Source: Nanobdellota archaeon
GTDB taxonomy: Archaea; Nanobdellota; Nanobdellia; Pacearchaeales; UBA12030
DNA: 6,525 bases
Assembly: GCA_018829485.1 (NCBI GenBank)
Contig: JAHJTU010000022.1
Coordinates: 1-6,525, forward strand
Direction: 5' to 3'
This document shows positions 1 to 5,944 of this stretch, piece after piece; the stretch's first letter is position 1; the number at the start of each line of letters is the position of its first letter. The translations under genes and the position numbers were made by a program. The notes beneath the pieces were generated by a model. It searched no databases, was not told the DNA's origin, and was given only the letters and a program-made list of their open reading frames with translations.

Positions 1-27
1 AAAAAATAAAAAGAGAAAGAAAAAAGG
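1..27 (-). terminator. T-rich terminator after the acidic microprotein
   Basis: Read on the minus strand, the bases just after the stop at 31 are nearly all T, in runs of 5 to 6 broken by single C or A bases. Archaeal transcription commonly ends at such U-rich tracts without a hairpin. Confidence 0.4.
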
Positions 28-30
28 TAA

Positions 31-111
31 TTAATCTTCATCTTCGCCATCTAACTCATCATTTTCATCATAGTCATCAACATCTTCCCATTGAAATCCT
101 TCTTCATTCAT
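31..111 (-). CDS. Putative 26-residue acidic microprotein
   Basis: A short reading frame that is not recognised as any family. The peptide begins MNEEGFQWEDVDDY and ends in an almost wholly Asp/Glu tail; about 15 of its 26 residues are acidic and it has no Lys or Arg. It is supported by its surroundings more than its length. A GAGGA Shine-Dalgarno-like sequence (116-120) lies 4 nt before the ATG, a TATA-like box (155-167 on the minus strand) lies about 49 bp upstream, and a T-rich tract follows the stop. There is no ATG, GTG or TTG further upstream before an in-frame stop at 163-165. Such an acidic tail could bind basic proteins or metal ions, but that is a guess. The alternative is a chance frame in biased DNA, or a leader-like peptide. 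Confidence 0.45.
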   Translation of the reverse strand: MNEEGFQWEDVDDYDENDELDGEDED

Positions 112-154
112 TTTATCCTCTTTTATGATTATTTCTACTCTGTTAAAGAATGCC

Positions 155-167
155 TTATATTTTTAAA
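155..167 (-). promoter_or_regulatory. TATA-box promoter for the acidic microprotein
   Basis: On the minus strand this reads TTTAAAAATATAA, a good archaeal TATA box. Its centre is about 49 bp from the ATG at 111, so a transcript starting about 25 bp downstream would carry a leader of about 24 nt. That fits the presence of a GAGGA ribosome-binding sequence, which the leaderless genes in this window lack. Confidence 0.45.
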
Positions 168-212
168 TTTTTCTCTTAAAAGTATCAAATAGCAGAGATA
201 TCAAAAAAGAAA

Positions 213-226
213 AGTATTTAAATACT
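213..226 (+). promoter_or_regulatory. Palindromic TATA box for the 126-residue orphan
   Basis: The 14 bp AGTATTTAAATACT is a perfect inverted palindrome. It is centred 27 bp before the ATG at 247, and the purine/A-rich bases just upstream could act as a BRE. The spacing places the transcription start at or within a few nt of the start codon, which predicts a leaderless mRNA. Confidence 0.65.
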
Positions 227-246
227 AATAATTCGTAAAACTAACT

Positions 247-627
247 ATGGGGTTAAATTATCCACAAACAAGTAGAAGTATAGATATTATAAAACCTTTT
301 GTAGAGAATACTAGAGAAAAATTCAAAGATTATGAATTTAGAATTGATTGGACAGGTTCTAAGCCATATGACCAAGAAAATGAGGCTATTGATGTAAGAA
401 TAAAAACAGGAAGTGGAGAAGAATATTCTGCAAATTTCACAACACCAAAATTTTTAGATTACATGTTTGAAAAGAATGGTAGGACTGGAGAATGCTTATC
501 TGGAACATATTTTTGTATGCCTGGAATGATTGTTGTTAAAAAATTAACTGAAGATAATATAAAAAGAACAATTGATGATTTAATTGACAATCTTGAAGTA
601 GAAGAATATTTTAAAAAAATTGATTAG
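247..627 (+). CDS. Hypothetical protein, 126 residues, probably cytoplasmic
   Basis: The family is not recognised. There is no signal peptide or membrane segment. The sequence looks like a compact alpha/beta domain: an N-terminal helix (residues about 8-27), alternating hydrophobic strands (about 30-70), a short Cys-containing segment around residues 82-92 (GECLSGTYFCMPGM), a strand (VVKKL) and a C-terminal amphipathic helix with many acidic residues (about 101-123). The start is fixed by a TATA box centred about 27 bp upstream, so translation is probably leaderless. The gene converges on the RelE/ParE-like membrane gene and their stop codons overlap (TAG at 625-627 against TAA at 624-626 on the other strand). 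The GEC..G.YF...MIVV..LTE..I pattern resembles small uncharacterised prokaryotic domains, but I cannot name one. Confidence refers to it being a real gene. Confidence 0.75.
   Translation: MGLNYPQTSRSIDIIKPFVENTREKFKDYEFRIDWTGSKPYDQENEAIDVRIKTGSGEEYSANFTTPKFLDYMFEKNGRTGECLSGTYFCMPGMIVVKKLTEDNIKRTIDDLIDNLEVEEYFKKID
613..619 (-). terminator. T7 terminator of the RelE/ParE-like gene
   Basis: Seven consecutive A bases on the plus strand give a U7 tract 4 nt beyond the stop codon of the minus-strand gene. It lies inside the last codons of the convergent 126-residue gene, so the two 3' ends are interlocked. Confidence 0.4.
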
Positions 628-1139
628 TTAGAATATAATTCTTTTAATCTTTCTATAACTCTATCTTGAATTCTTCCTTTGCCAGATTTTCCAACTGTTT
701 CATAGCCTTCTTGTGTTTTTCTATAATATAATCTACCACCATTTCTCCCTCTTAAATAAAAAATATTTGTCCCCTTTATATGCCTTGGATGCCCAAGACC
801 TGCTTCTAAATTTCCTTTACTTAATTCATAAACCAAATGATCTATTTCTCTTTTAACTTGTTGATTTTCAGCTGTTTCCTCAGCTAATCTTTTCATTATA
901 TTATCTTCTTTTATGGAGCTTGTTAATTTAAGCTTTTTTTCTAATTCAGATTGTGCTGCTAAAAATAAAATGTATGAAATCAAAATAAAAAAAATACCTA
1001 AGAAAGATACTCCAGATGAATTCAGTATAGAAATACCAATTACTGCACCAACCATATTGACTTGCGAATTTATTAGTAAGAATAAACCTATTAAAAACGA
1101 TGTTAAACTAGATGTTAAATATGTTTTTCTTTTAGACAT
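624..1139 (-). CDS. Membrane-anchored protein with RelE/ParE-like C-terminal domain
   Basis: What is seen: the N-terminal part holds hydrophobic segments at residues about 8-24 and 44-64 (with 29-40 perhaps a third), giving two or three membrane passes. A charged, probably coiled helix follows at about 65-108. The C-terminal domain (about 105-170) has the pattern GLGHPRHIKGTNIFYLRGRNGG, then RLYYR, then VGKSGKGR and a last helix RVIERLKELY. This strand-turn-strand layout with Arg and Tyr residues resembles RelE/ParE-family toxins, many of which are ribosome-dependent mRNA endonucleases or gyrase poisons. The family assignment is inference from pattern, not a search. No antitoxin gene lies beside it. 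It sits 65 bp downstream of archease on the same strand and has its own strong TATA box about 25 bp before the ATG. It could instead be a non-toxic RNA-binding or membrane-stress protein that uses the same fold. Confidence 0.6.
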   Translation of the reverse strand: MSKRKTYLTSSLTSFLIGLFLLINSQVNMVGAVIGISILNSSGVSFLGIFFILISYILFLAAQSELEKKLKLTSSIKEDNIMKRLAEETAENQQVKREIDHLVYELSKGNLEAGLGHPRHIKGTNIFYLRGRNGGRLYYRKTQEGYETVGKSGKGRIQDRVIERLKELYSN

Positions 1140-1157
1140 AATTTCAACAATCTCATT

Positions 1158-1169
1158 ATTTATATAAAT
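1158..1169 (-). promoter_or_regulatory. TATA-box promoter of the RelE/ParE-like gene
   Basis: The minus strand reads ATTTATATAAAT, centred about 25 bp before the ATG at 1139. The mRNA would start at the start codon, and no Shine-Dalgarno sequence is present. This gives the gene its own promoter even if archease transcripts also read into it. Confidence 0.65.
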
Positions 1170-1204
1170 ATTTTGAGAATATCTTTTTTTCCTCTCTTTT
1201 TAAC

Positions 1205-1636
1205 CTAAACATCCAACACAAACTTAGCATACCACTCACTCTTTTTCTTTTTTATTTCAAACATATGCATTGTTATTGCTTTAATATCAACAATATTTCC
1301 ATGCTTTTTCAAATCAAGTTTATCACCAGAAGCCAAGCATTCTAAAGCATGCAAATTACCTTTCTTATAGATTTTAATTTTATCAAATTTAACAAGAATA
1401 ATATTATCTGTATCTTTAATAAATACTAATTCATCCAAAAATTTAAAGAAAAGCTCTTCAATATTTTCGGCTCTTAATGATATTTTCTTTTGGATTTCTG
1501 GTTTTATGCTTTTAAAATTCTTAAATTGAGTAGCTGCAACTGCAATACCAGAATCAGAAAATACTTTCTCTAAAGATGATGCTTTTACTTCAACTGCTAT
1601 ATCAGCTGCAATAATATCAAGGAATTTGTATGGCAA
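1205..1636 (-). CDS. Archease, activator of the RNA ligase RtcB
   Basis: Archease is a small protein that speeds guanylylation of RtcB and lets it turn over many times in tRNA splicing and RNA repair. The 143-residue length matches the family. Visible family features are the N-terminal FLD..AAD segment (Asp12), the acidic ENIEELFFKFLDELVFIKD helix and strand (about 58-76), SGDKLDLKKHG (about 103-113), the strand VDIKAITMHMFEI (about 116-128) and the C-terminal WYAKFVLDV ending. Asp12 and Asp142 match the positions of the metal-binding acids known in archeases. The usual His of the DHTAD motif is not evident; the sequence reads DIIAAD. The start is TTG: the frame has no ATG or GTG upstream before a stop at 1658-1660, and the TTG gives the family's full N-terminus. 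rtcB lies on the same strand, 540 bp upstream. Confidence 0.92.
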   Translation of the reverse strand: MPYKFLDIIAADIAVEVKASSLEKVFSDSGIAVAATQFKNFKSIKPEIQKKISLRAENIEELFFKFLDELVFIKDTDNIILVKFDKIKIYKKGNLHALECLASGDKLDLKKHGNIVDIKAITMHMFEIKKKKSEWYAKFVLDV

Positions 1637-1667
1637 TTTTCTACTTTTTCTATATCTTTATTTTGGG

Positions 1668-1680
1668 ATATATTTAAAAA
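1668..1680 (-). promoter_or_regulatory. TATA-box promoter of archease
   Basis: The minus strand reads TTTTTAAATATAT, centred about 38 bp before the TTG start at 1636. That predicts a leader of about 12 nt without an evident Shine-Dalgarno sequence. Confidence 0.5.
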
Positions 1681-1714
1681 TAAAAGATACCTATTTAAAA
1701 GTACCTTTAAAGAT

Positions 1715-1742
1715 AAAAAACACAAAAAAAGAGGTAAAAAAA
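1715..1742 (-). terminator. Candidate terminator upstream of archease, in an A-rich spacer
   Basis: Three A runs of 6, 7 and 7 bases on the plus strand become U6/U7/U7 on a minus-strand transcript. rtcB has no comparable T tract right after its stop, so leftward transcripts from rtcB may run antisense through the 87-residue gene and end here, just before the archease promoter. The surrounding spacer (1637-1824) otherwise holds the two promoters and a TATA-like motif at 1691-1701 with no gene in range. Confidence 0.3.
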
Positions 1743-1781
1743 CAACACAGAGAATATACTAACCAAGCAGTAGTAACAAAA

Positions 1782-1797
1782 CAAAAGATTTATAAAT
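1782..1797 (+). promoter_or_regulatory. BRE/TATA promoter of the 87-residue orphan
   Basis: The 16 bases CAAAAGATTTATAAAT contain a classic archaeal TATA box with an A-rich BRE in front. The box is centred about 32 bp before the ATG at 1825, giving a leader of about 6 nt. The identical 16-mer is found in front of the secreted-protein gene at 5996-6011. Confidence 0.65.
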
Positions 1798-1824
1798 GCT
1801 TGAAACTTAGGATTACTAAGAAAA

Positions 1825-2088
1825 ATGCCAAAGAAAAGAATACAAAGAGACATAAATAGAAAGGGTATTGATCATGTATTTTCTAATACCTCAGATTCAG
1901 AAGATAGTTCTAGTACAAAAGAAAAACAAGTAGATATTTCTGCACATCTTAAGGTTGGTGTTTGTATGGATGAAAATGGAAAAATAATTGATGTTTACCC
2001 ATTAGTTAAACAACCATATACTGGCACAGACACAAACAAAGATGATTATAATAAAGAAGTTCCATTAGATGATTATGGACATGATTAA
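1825..2088 (+). CDS. Hypothetical small protein, 87 residues, largely disordered
   Basis: Not recognised. The N-terminus is basic (MPKKRIQRDINRKG), followed by a Ser/Asp/Glu-rich low-complexity stretch (about 20-35), then one likely ordered segment, HLKVGVCMDENGKIIDVYPL (about 41-60), which looks like a beta hairpin around an EN-G turn. The tail is polar and acidic. There is no signal peptide or membrane helix. The gene is supported by a good TATA promoter, a T-rich terminator and a clean gap between archease and rtcB, both of which point the other way. A longer overlapping frame in this area (from 1626) is lysine-rich, has no promoter and is judged spurious. The basic head suggests nucleic-acid contact, but no function can be assigned. 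Confidence 0.6.
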   Translation: MPKKRIQRDINRKGIDHVFSNTSDSEDSSSTKEKQVDISAHLKVGVCMDENGKIIDVYPLVKQPYTGTDTNKDDYNKEVPLDDYGHD

Positions 2089-2101
2089 TTCTATAAATTA
2101 A

Positions 2102-2151
2102 TTTCTTTTTTCTTATTATCTTATCGTATTTCTTTCGTGAACGTTTTTTTT
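2102..2151 (+). terminator. T-rich terminator after the 87-residue orphan
   Basis: A T6 tract (2106-2111) and a T8 tract (2144-2151) lie in a pyrimidine-rich stretch starting about 14 nt after the stop. This fits hairpin-independent archaeal termination. Confidence 0.5.
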
Positions 2152-2176
2152 GGGATGAAGACCTTTTCCAAAGGGT

Positions 2177-3634
2177 TTATCCTTTAATATTTCCAATAGG
2201 AATAAATCTAGCAACTTTTTTGCTTAAACCTGATTTAATAGTTGATTCAACAACTTCATCTACATCTTTATATGCGCCTCCAGCTTCTTCTGCTAAACCT
2301 GCATATGATGCTGTTTTAATGTAAATTCCTTTTTTCTCAATATCTTTTTGCAATTGCTCTCCTTTCCATGTTCTTTTTGCTTGTGCTCTTGACATTGTTC
2401 TTCCACTTCCATGCGCAGTTGATGCAAATGTTTCTTTTTCAGCTTTCTCAGTACCAAGAAGCAAGTATGAGCCTGTTTCCATGCTACCACCAATAATAAC
2501 TGGCTGTCCTAATTGCCTGAATTTTGCTGGAGTTTCCTCTCTGCCTGCACCAAATGCTCTTGTTGCACCTTTTCTATGAACTAAAACTTCCTTATACTTG
2601 TTACCAATAACAAACTTCTCTTTTTTTGCAATATTATGAGCAACATCATATACTTGATGCATTTCAAGTTTCTCAGCTGATTTGCCAAACATCTTACTAA
2701 ATACTTCTCTAATTCTATGCAAAATAACCTGTCTATTAGCAAAACTCATATTAACAGCACATTGCATTGCTGAAAAATAATCTTGTCCTTCCTTACTTGT
2801 AAAAGGCGCGCATGATAATTCCCTGTCAAGTATTTTAATTTTGTATTTTGATTCCATGATTTTCAAAAATAATTGTAAATAATCACTTGCAACTTGATGT
2901 CCAAATCCCCTGCTTCCACAATGAAACATAACAACAATCTGATCAGGAAATAAACCAAATTTCTCAGCTGCTTTCAAATCATAAATATTTTCTTTTTTAA
3001 CATGCTGAATTTCCAAATAATGATTTCCAGAACCAAGAGTACCAATTTGATTAAAACCCCTTTGAATTGCTCTATTACTTACTTTGTTTGCATCAGCTTC
3101 TTTCATGCATCCATGCTCTTCTGTGTATTCCAAATCTTCTTTCCAACCATATCCTTTTTCAACTGCCCACTTACTTCCATTCTCAATAGCATCTTTGAAT
3201 TCATTATGAGATAATTTAACAAATCCCTTGCATCCAACACCAGTAGGAACTTGCTTGAATAATTCATCAACTAATCCTTTGAGCTTGGGTTTAACATCTT
3301 TAATTGTAAGATTTGTTGTAATAAGCCTCATTCCACAATTAATATCAAATCCTATTCCACCTGGAGAAATAATTCCTTCATTTAAATCAAATGCACCAAC
3401 ACCGCCAATTGGAAAACCATATCCAGAATGTCCATCAGGCATGCAATAAGCATACTTCAAAATTCCAGGCAAAGTTGCAACATTTGTTAATTGCTCAAAT
3501 ACTTGTGTATCCATCTCAGAAACAAGTTTTTCAGAAGCAACAATCTTTGCAGGAACTCTCATTCCCTTCTTATAATTCTCATCAATTATCCATTCATAAT
3601 CATTCTCTTTTTTGATAAATTTTGGAAATGCCAT
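2177..3634 (-). CDS. rtcB: RtcB, GTP-dependent tRNA-splicing and RNA-repair ligase
   Basis: RtcB joins a 2',3'-cyclic phosphate (through 3'-phosphate) to a 5'-OH using GTP and Mn2+. In archaea it ligates tRNA exon halves after intron removal. The 485 residues match the family's usual length of about 480, with no intein of the kind found in some archaeal copies. Active-site residues are intact: Asp97 and Cys100 in GGIGFDINCG, Asn204-His205 in GSGNH, His238 in FHCGSRG, His333 in VAHN, and the guanylylated His408 in TAHGSGR. A TATA-like box (3653-3665) is centred about 25 bp before the ATG and no Shine-Dalgarno sequence is visible, so leaderless expression is likely, although a 39 bp gap to the upstream gene also allows read-through. 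Its cofactor archease is encoded nearby on the same strand. Confidence 0.98.
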   Translation of the reverse strand: MAFPKFIKKENDYEWIIDENYKKGMRVPAKIVASEKLVSEMDTQVFEQLTNVATLPGILKYAYCMPDGHSGYGFPIGGVGAFDLNEGIISPGGIGFDINCGMRLITTNLTIKDVKPKLKGLVDELFKQVPTGVGCKGFVKLSHNEFKDAIENGSKWAVEKGYGWKEDLEYTEEHGCMKEADANKVSNRAIQRGFNQIGTLGSGNHYLEIQHVKKENIYDLKAAEKFGLFPDQIVVMFHCGSRGFGHQVASDYLQLFLKIMESKYKIKILDRELSCAPFTSKEGQDYFSAMQCAVNMSFANRQVILHRIREVFSKMFGKSAEKLEMHQVYDVAHNIAKKEKFVIGNKYKEVLVHRKGATRAFGAGREETPAKFRQLGQPVIIGGSMETGSYLLLGTEKAEKETFASTAHGSGRTMSRAQAKRTWKGEQLQKDIEKKGIYIKTASYAGLAEEAGGAYKDVDEVVESTIKSGLSKKVARFIPIGNIKG

Positions 3635-3652
3635 TTATACTTTAATTTTGCC

Positions 3653-3665
3653 AATTTTTTAAAAG
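3653..3665 (-). promoter_or_regulatory. TATA-like promoter of rtcB
   Basis: The minus strand reads CTTTTAAAAAATT, centred about 25 bp before the ATG at 3634. This would give rtcB a leaderless transcript independent of the genes upstream. Confidence 0.5.
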
Positions 3666-3673
3666 TATCTAAA

Positions 3674-4189
3674 CTAATTATCTAATTTATATTTTGATAT
3701 TCCGTGAACTTTGTTATAAACAGCTAATCTTTCATAAGGAACACACAAAGTGTAATTATGTAAAGATTCTTTTCTAATGCAAGCATATGTGCACAATACT
3801 TTATCCTCTTTTTTCTCAAATTTTAATACATCTTTATATCTATATCCTGTTCTCTTGCTAACTAGGGAAGTAAAAAATTCAATAAACATAACTCCATCTT
3901 CTTCTGCTTCTCTTTCTAATTCTGGAAAAAGCCCCATTTCTCTAAGTTGCCATTGAATTCTTGAACCAACAATTGAACTCCAACTTGGAACTCTTATAAG
4001 AGAAATATTATACAGTTCTGGTTCAAGCATTTCTAATATAGATGAAAAATACTTTCTAGTTGGAGACCAAAGTTTTACAAAAATTGAATCATTACGGGAT
4101 TGCATGACTTGTATATTTTGACTTTTAGAAATCCTATTAAACTCATCCAAAGAAATAATCTTTTCCAAGCAAATACTTTTTCTTAACAT
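3674..4189 (-). CDS. Hypothetical protein, 171 residues, between gltX and rtcB
   Basis: No family is recognised. There is no signal peptide or membrane helix, so it is likely cytoplasmic. The first half is mixed alpha/beta (helix at about 15-30, strand SIFVKLW at 35-41, helix 48-57, strand YNISLIRV at 60-67). The second half has a long acidic helix around 88-100, strands at 100-108 and a Cys/His cluster at Cys133, Cys137, His144 and Cys149 on a predicted beta hairpin, followed by VPYERLAVYNK. The cluster could bind a metal, but the spacing does not match a zinc finger I know. It lies 43 bp after gltX and 39 bp before rtcB on the same strand, which suggests co-transcription with tRNA-related genes. 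A TATA-like motif at 4224-4234 could also drive it alone. Confidence 0.75.
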   Translation of the reverse strand: MLRKSICLEKIISLDEFNRISKSQNIQVMQSRNDSIFVKLWSPTRKYFSSILEMLEPELYNISLIRVPSWSSIVGSRIQWQLREMGLFPELEREAEEDGVMFIEFFTSLVSKRTGYRYKDVLKFEKKEDKVLCTYACIRKESLHNYTLCVPYERLAVYNKVHGISKYKLDN

Positions 4190-4223
4190 TTTCCAATAAA
4201 GTAAGAAGATAAAGACAGAAAAA

Positions 4224-4234
4224 CTTTAATACTT
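4224..4234 (-). promoter_or_regulatory. Possible TATA box for the 171-residue orphan
   Basis: The minus strand reads AAGTATTAAAG about 39 bp before the ATG at 4189 and overlaps the last bases of gltX. It is a weaker match than the other promoters, so read-through from gltX is equally possible. Confidence 0.3.
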
Positions 4235-5912
4235 ATTTATGAGCAAACCAAAATGCCTCTTTTTGCTTGCAGCAAAAACCAAATCTTTCAAATTGAATTA
4301 CTTGTCCAATTCTTACTTCAGAAGTGTTTTTTTCAGATAAACCTTTTTCAACTTTTCCAGAAGGCATCTTTATGCTTGTCTTAATAATCTGTTTAGAATC
4401 AGCAGGAAGCCAATGAATTAACTTTGCTTTTAACTCTGGTTTTAATTCTTCAGAATGAAACTCAAATCCTTTATCATTAACAAAATTAAACAAATGCATT
4501 AATCTATAATTTCCTTTTTTCATATTCTTTAAATCTTCTCTTGAAATGTAAAATTCCCGATTTGTTTTAAAATTCCTAAAACCAAGATTCTTTTCTGGAT
4601 GCAAAGGAACTTTTGCTTGCAATTTTGGTGCATCTTTTATTTTGATTTTTACTGGATTATCAACAAAAAAGTATCTTCTTGTATGTTCATCAAGAATCTT
4701 TTTATTATAATCATAAATCTTATGCATAAATTCTTCTATGCTTAATGTTTTGTCAACTTTGCTTGGCCCAATTTCAATTGCATACTTAGAAAATGCTTCT
4801 GGCAAAATACCTCTTTTTCTTAATGCAGCAATAAATGGCAATCTTATATCATCCCATCCAGAATACTTTCCTTTCTTAATTGCTTCTCTTGTTTGTGTTG
4901 CACTTAAATGCATATTAGAAAAATTAATTCTTCCTAAATGAATATAATAAGGCTTTTTCCATCCAAAATAATTGAAAATAAAAATCTGCCTTTCTGTATT
5001 AACAACATGATCTTTGCCTCTTATTACATGAGTCATTCCAGATAAATAATCATCAATTGCAACTGAGAAATTCATTAATGGCCATACCCTATATTTCTTT
5101 CCTGTTTTTGGATGAGTAGAATCAACAATTCTAAATGCTGGAAACTCTCTCAATGCAGGATTCTTTTCATTTAAGTTTGTTTTAATTCTTAAAACAGCTT
5201 GTCCTTGTTTATACTTGGAATGCATTTTCTTCCATTCTTTTAATTGCTCTTCAACACTTAATTCCCTATGAGCACATGCTTTTCCTTTATCAACTAATTT
5301 CTTAAATGACAAAGAAGAACAAGTGCAAACATATGCCTTGCCCATTCTAATAAGCTTTTCAGCATAATCATAATACTTTTTCATATTATCTGATTGATAC
5401 TTGACTGTAAAAGGATAATTAGTAAGCCATTTTGCTTCTTCTGGTATCATCTTGTATGCTGGCACATATATCTCAGGTGCATTAGTATCTGCAATTCTCA
5501 AGAAAAGTTTTCCACTATATTTTCTGCAATATTCTGCATTAAGCAAGAAAGTTATTGCATGTCCAATATGCAATGCTCCAGAAGGTGAAGGTTCAAATCT
5601 CATTACAACTTTGCTATTAACAGCATTAGGCAAGTCGGGCAATGAAATTCTTACTTCTGGTTTTCTGCCTTTTTCCTGCATCATTTCAGGTGCAATTTCA
5701 ATAAGCTTAGATTCTTGCTCAATTAAAGACATAAAATTAACATTTGCAACAATTCCAGAAATTTCCTTTCCAAGTTCCTTAATCTTGCTTCTTAATTCTG
5801 GCTTCTCACTCAAAATCTTACCTAAAACAGCACTTGTATTTGCCTTTCCATTATAAGAAACAGCATTTTTCAAAGCATATTTTAATATAAGATTTTTAAG
5901 CTCTTTTACCAT
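4233..5912 (-). CDS. gltX: Archaeal-type glutamyl-tRNA synthetase, altered KMSKS loop
   Basis: This class I synthetase attaches glutamate to tRNA-Glu, and in most archaea also to tRNA-Gln for later amidation; which applies here cannot be told. The 559 residues fit the archaeal/eukaryotic GluRS-GlnRS branch. Residues 1-95 form the helical N-terminal region. The nucleotide-binding fold follows with RFEPSPSGALHIGHA (HIGH at 115-118) and a Cys-rich element Cys196-x-Cys198...Cys213-x-His215 typical of archaeal GluRS. HVIRGKDHVVNTERQ (295-309) and GKYSGWDDIRLP (348-359) are also family hallmarks, and the C-terminal beta-barrel anticodon domain begins near 415. Oddly, the KMSKS-equivalent loop reads LSATQ (336-340) where archaeal members normally have LSTSK-like sequence. 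A TATA box at 5934-5943 about 26 bp before the ATG indicates a leaderless mRNA. Confidence 0.95.
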   Translation of the reverse strand: MVKELKNLILKYALKNAVSYNGKANTSAVLGKILSEKPELRSKIKELGKEISGIVANVNFMSLIEQESKLIEIAPEMMQEKGRKPEVRISLPDLPNAVNSKVVMRFEPSPSGALHIGHAITFLLNAEYCRKYSGKLFLRIADTNAPEIYVPAYKMIPEEAKWLTNYPFTVKYQSDNMKKYYDYAEKLIRMGKAYVCTCSSLSFKKLVDKGKACAHRELSVEEQLKEWKKMHSKYKQGQAVLRIKTNLNEKNPALREFPAFRIVDSTHPKTGKKYRVWPLMNFSVAIDDYLSGMTHVIRGKDHVVNTERQIFIFNYFGWKKPYYIHLGRINFSNMHLSATQTREAIKKGKYSGWDDIRLPFIAALRKRGILPEAFSKYAIEIGPSKVDKTLSIEEFMHKIYDYNKKILDEHTRRYFFVDNPVKIKIKDAPKLQAKVPLHPEKNLGFRNFKTNREFYISREDLKNMKKGNYRLMHLFNFVNDKGFEFHSEELKPELKAKLIHWLPADSKQIIKTSIKMPSGKVEKGLSEKNTSEVRIGQVIQFERFGFCCKQKEAFWFAHK

Positions 5913-5933
5913 ACAAGAATCAAGGATTTTATT

Positions 5934-5943
5934 CTTTTAAATT
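5934..5943 (-). promoter_or_regulatory. TATA-box promoter of gltX
   Basis: The minus strand reads AATTTAAAAG, centred about 26 bp before the ATG at 5912, with no Shine-Dalgarno sequence between. It is the likely start of the gltX, orphan, rtcB transcript. Confidence 0.6.
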
Positions 5944-5944
5944 T

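Noticed and set aside
247..1139. The 126-residue orphan and the RelE/ParE-like gene as a toxin-antitoxin pair
   Set aside because: Type II pairs are normally co-directional in one operon with a small DNA-binding antitoxin; these converge and the orphan shows no DNA-binding motif.
913..1167. Plus-strand frame of 84 codons
   Set aside because: It lies antisense over the membrane part of the RelE/ParE-like gene, has no promoter or ribosome-binding sequence, and its composition is that of a shadow frame.
1626..1859. Plus-strand frame of 77 codons over the A-rich spacer
   Set aside because: Lysine-rich translation of A-rich DNA that overlaps both the start of archease and the start of the 87-residue gene; it also spans that gene's promoter.
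2162..2174. Small hairpin CCTTT-TCC-AAAGG after rtcB
   Set aside because: A 5 bp stem with a 3 nt loop and no following T tract on the minus strand is too weak to call a terminator or RNA element.
2293..3685. Several frames of 60-75 codons on both strands within rtcB
   Set aside because: All overlap the strongly conserved rtcB coding sequence and show no family features.
4738..5856. Plus-strand frames of 64-134 codons within gltX
   Set aside because: Antisense shadows of a well-supported synthetase gene; the 134-codon frame is the longest but has no promoter or recognisable features.
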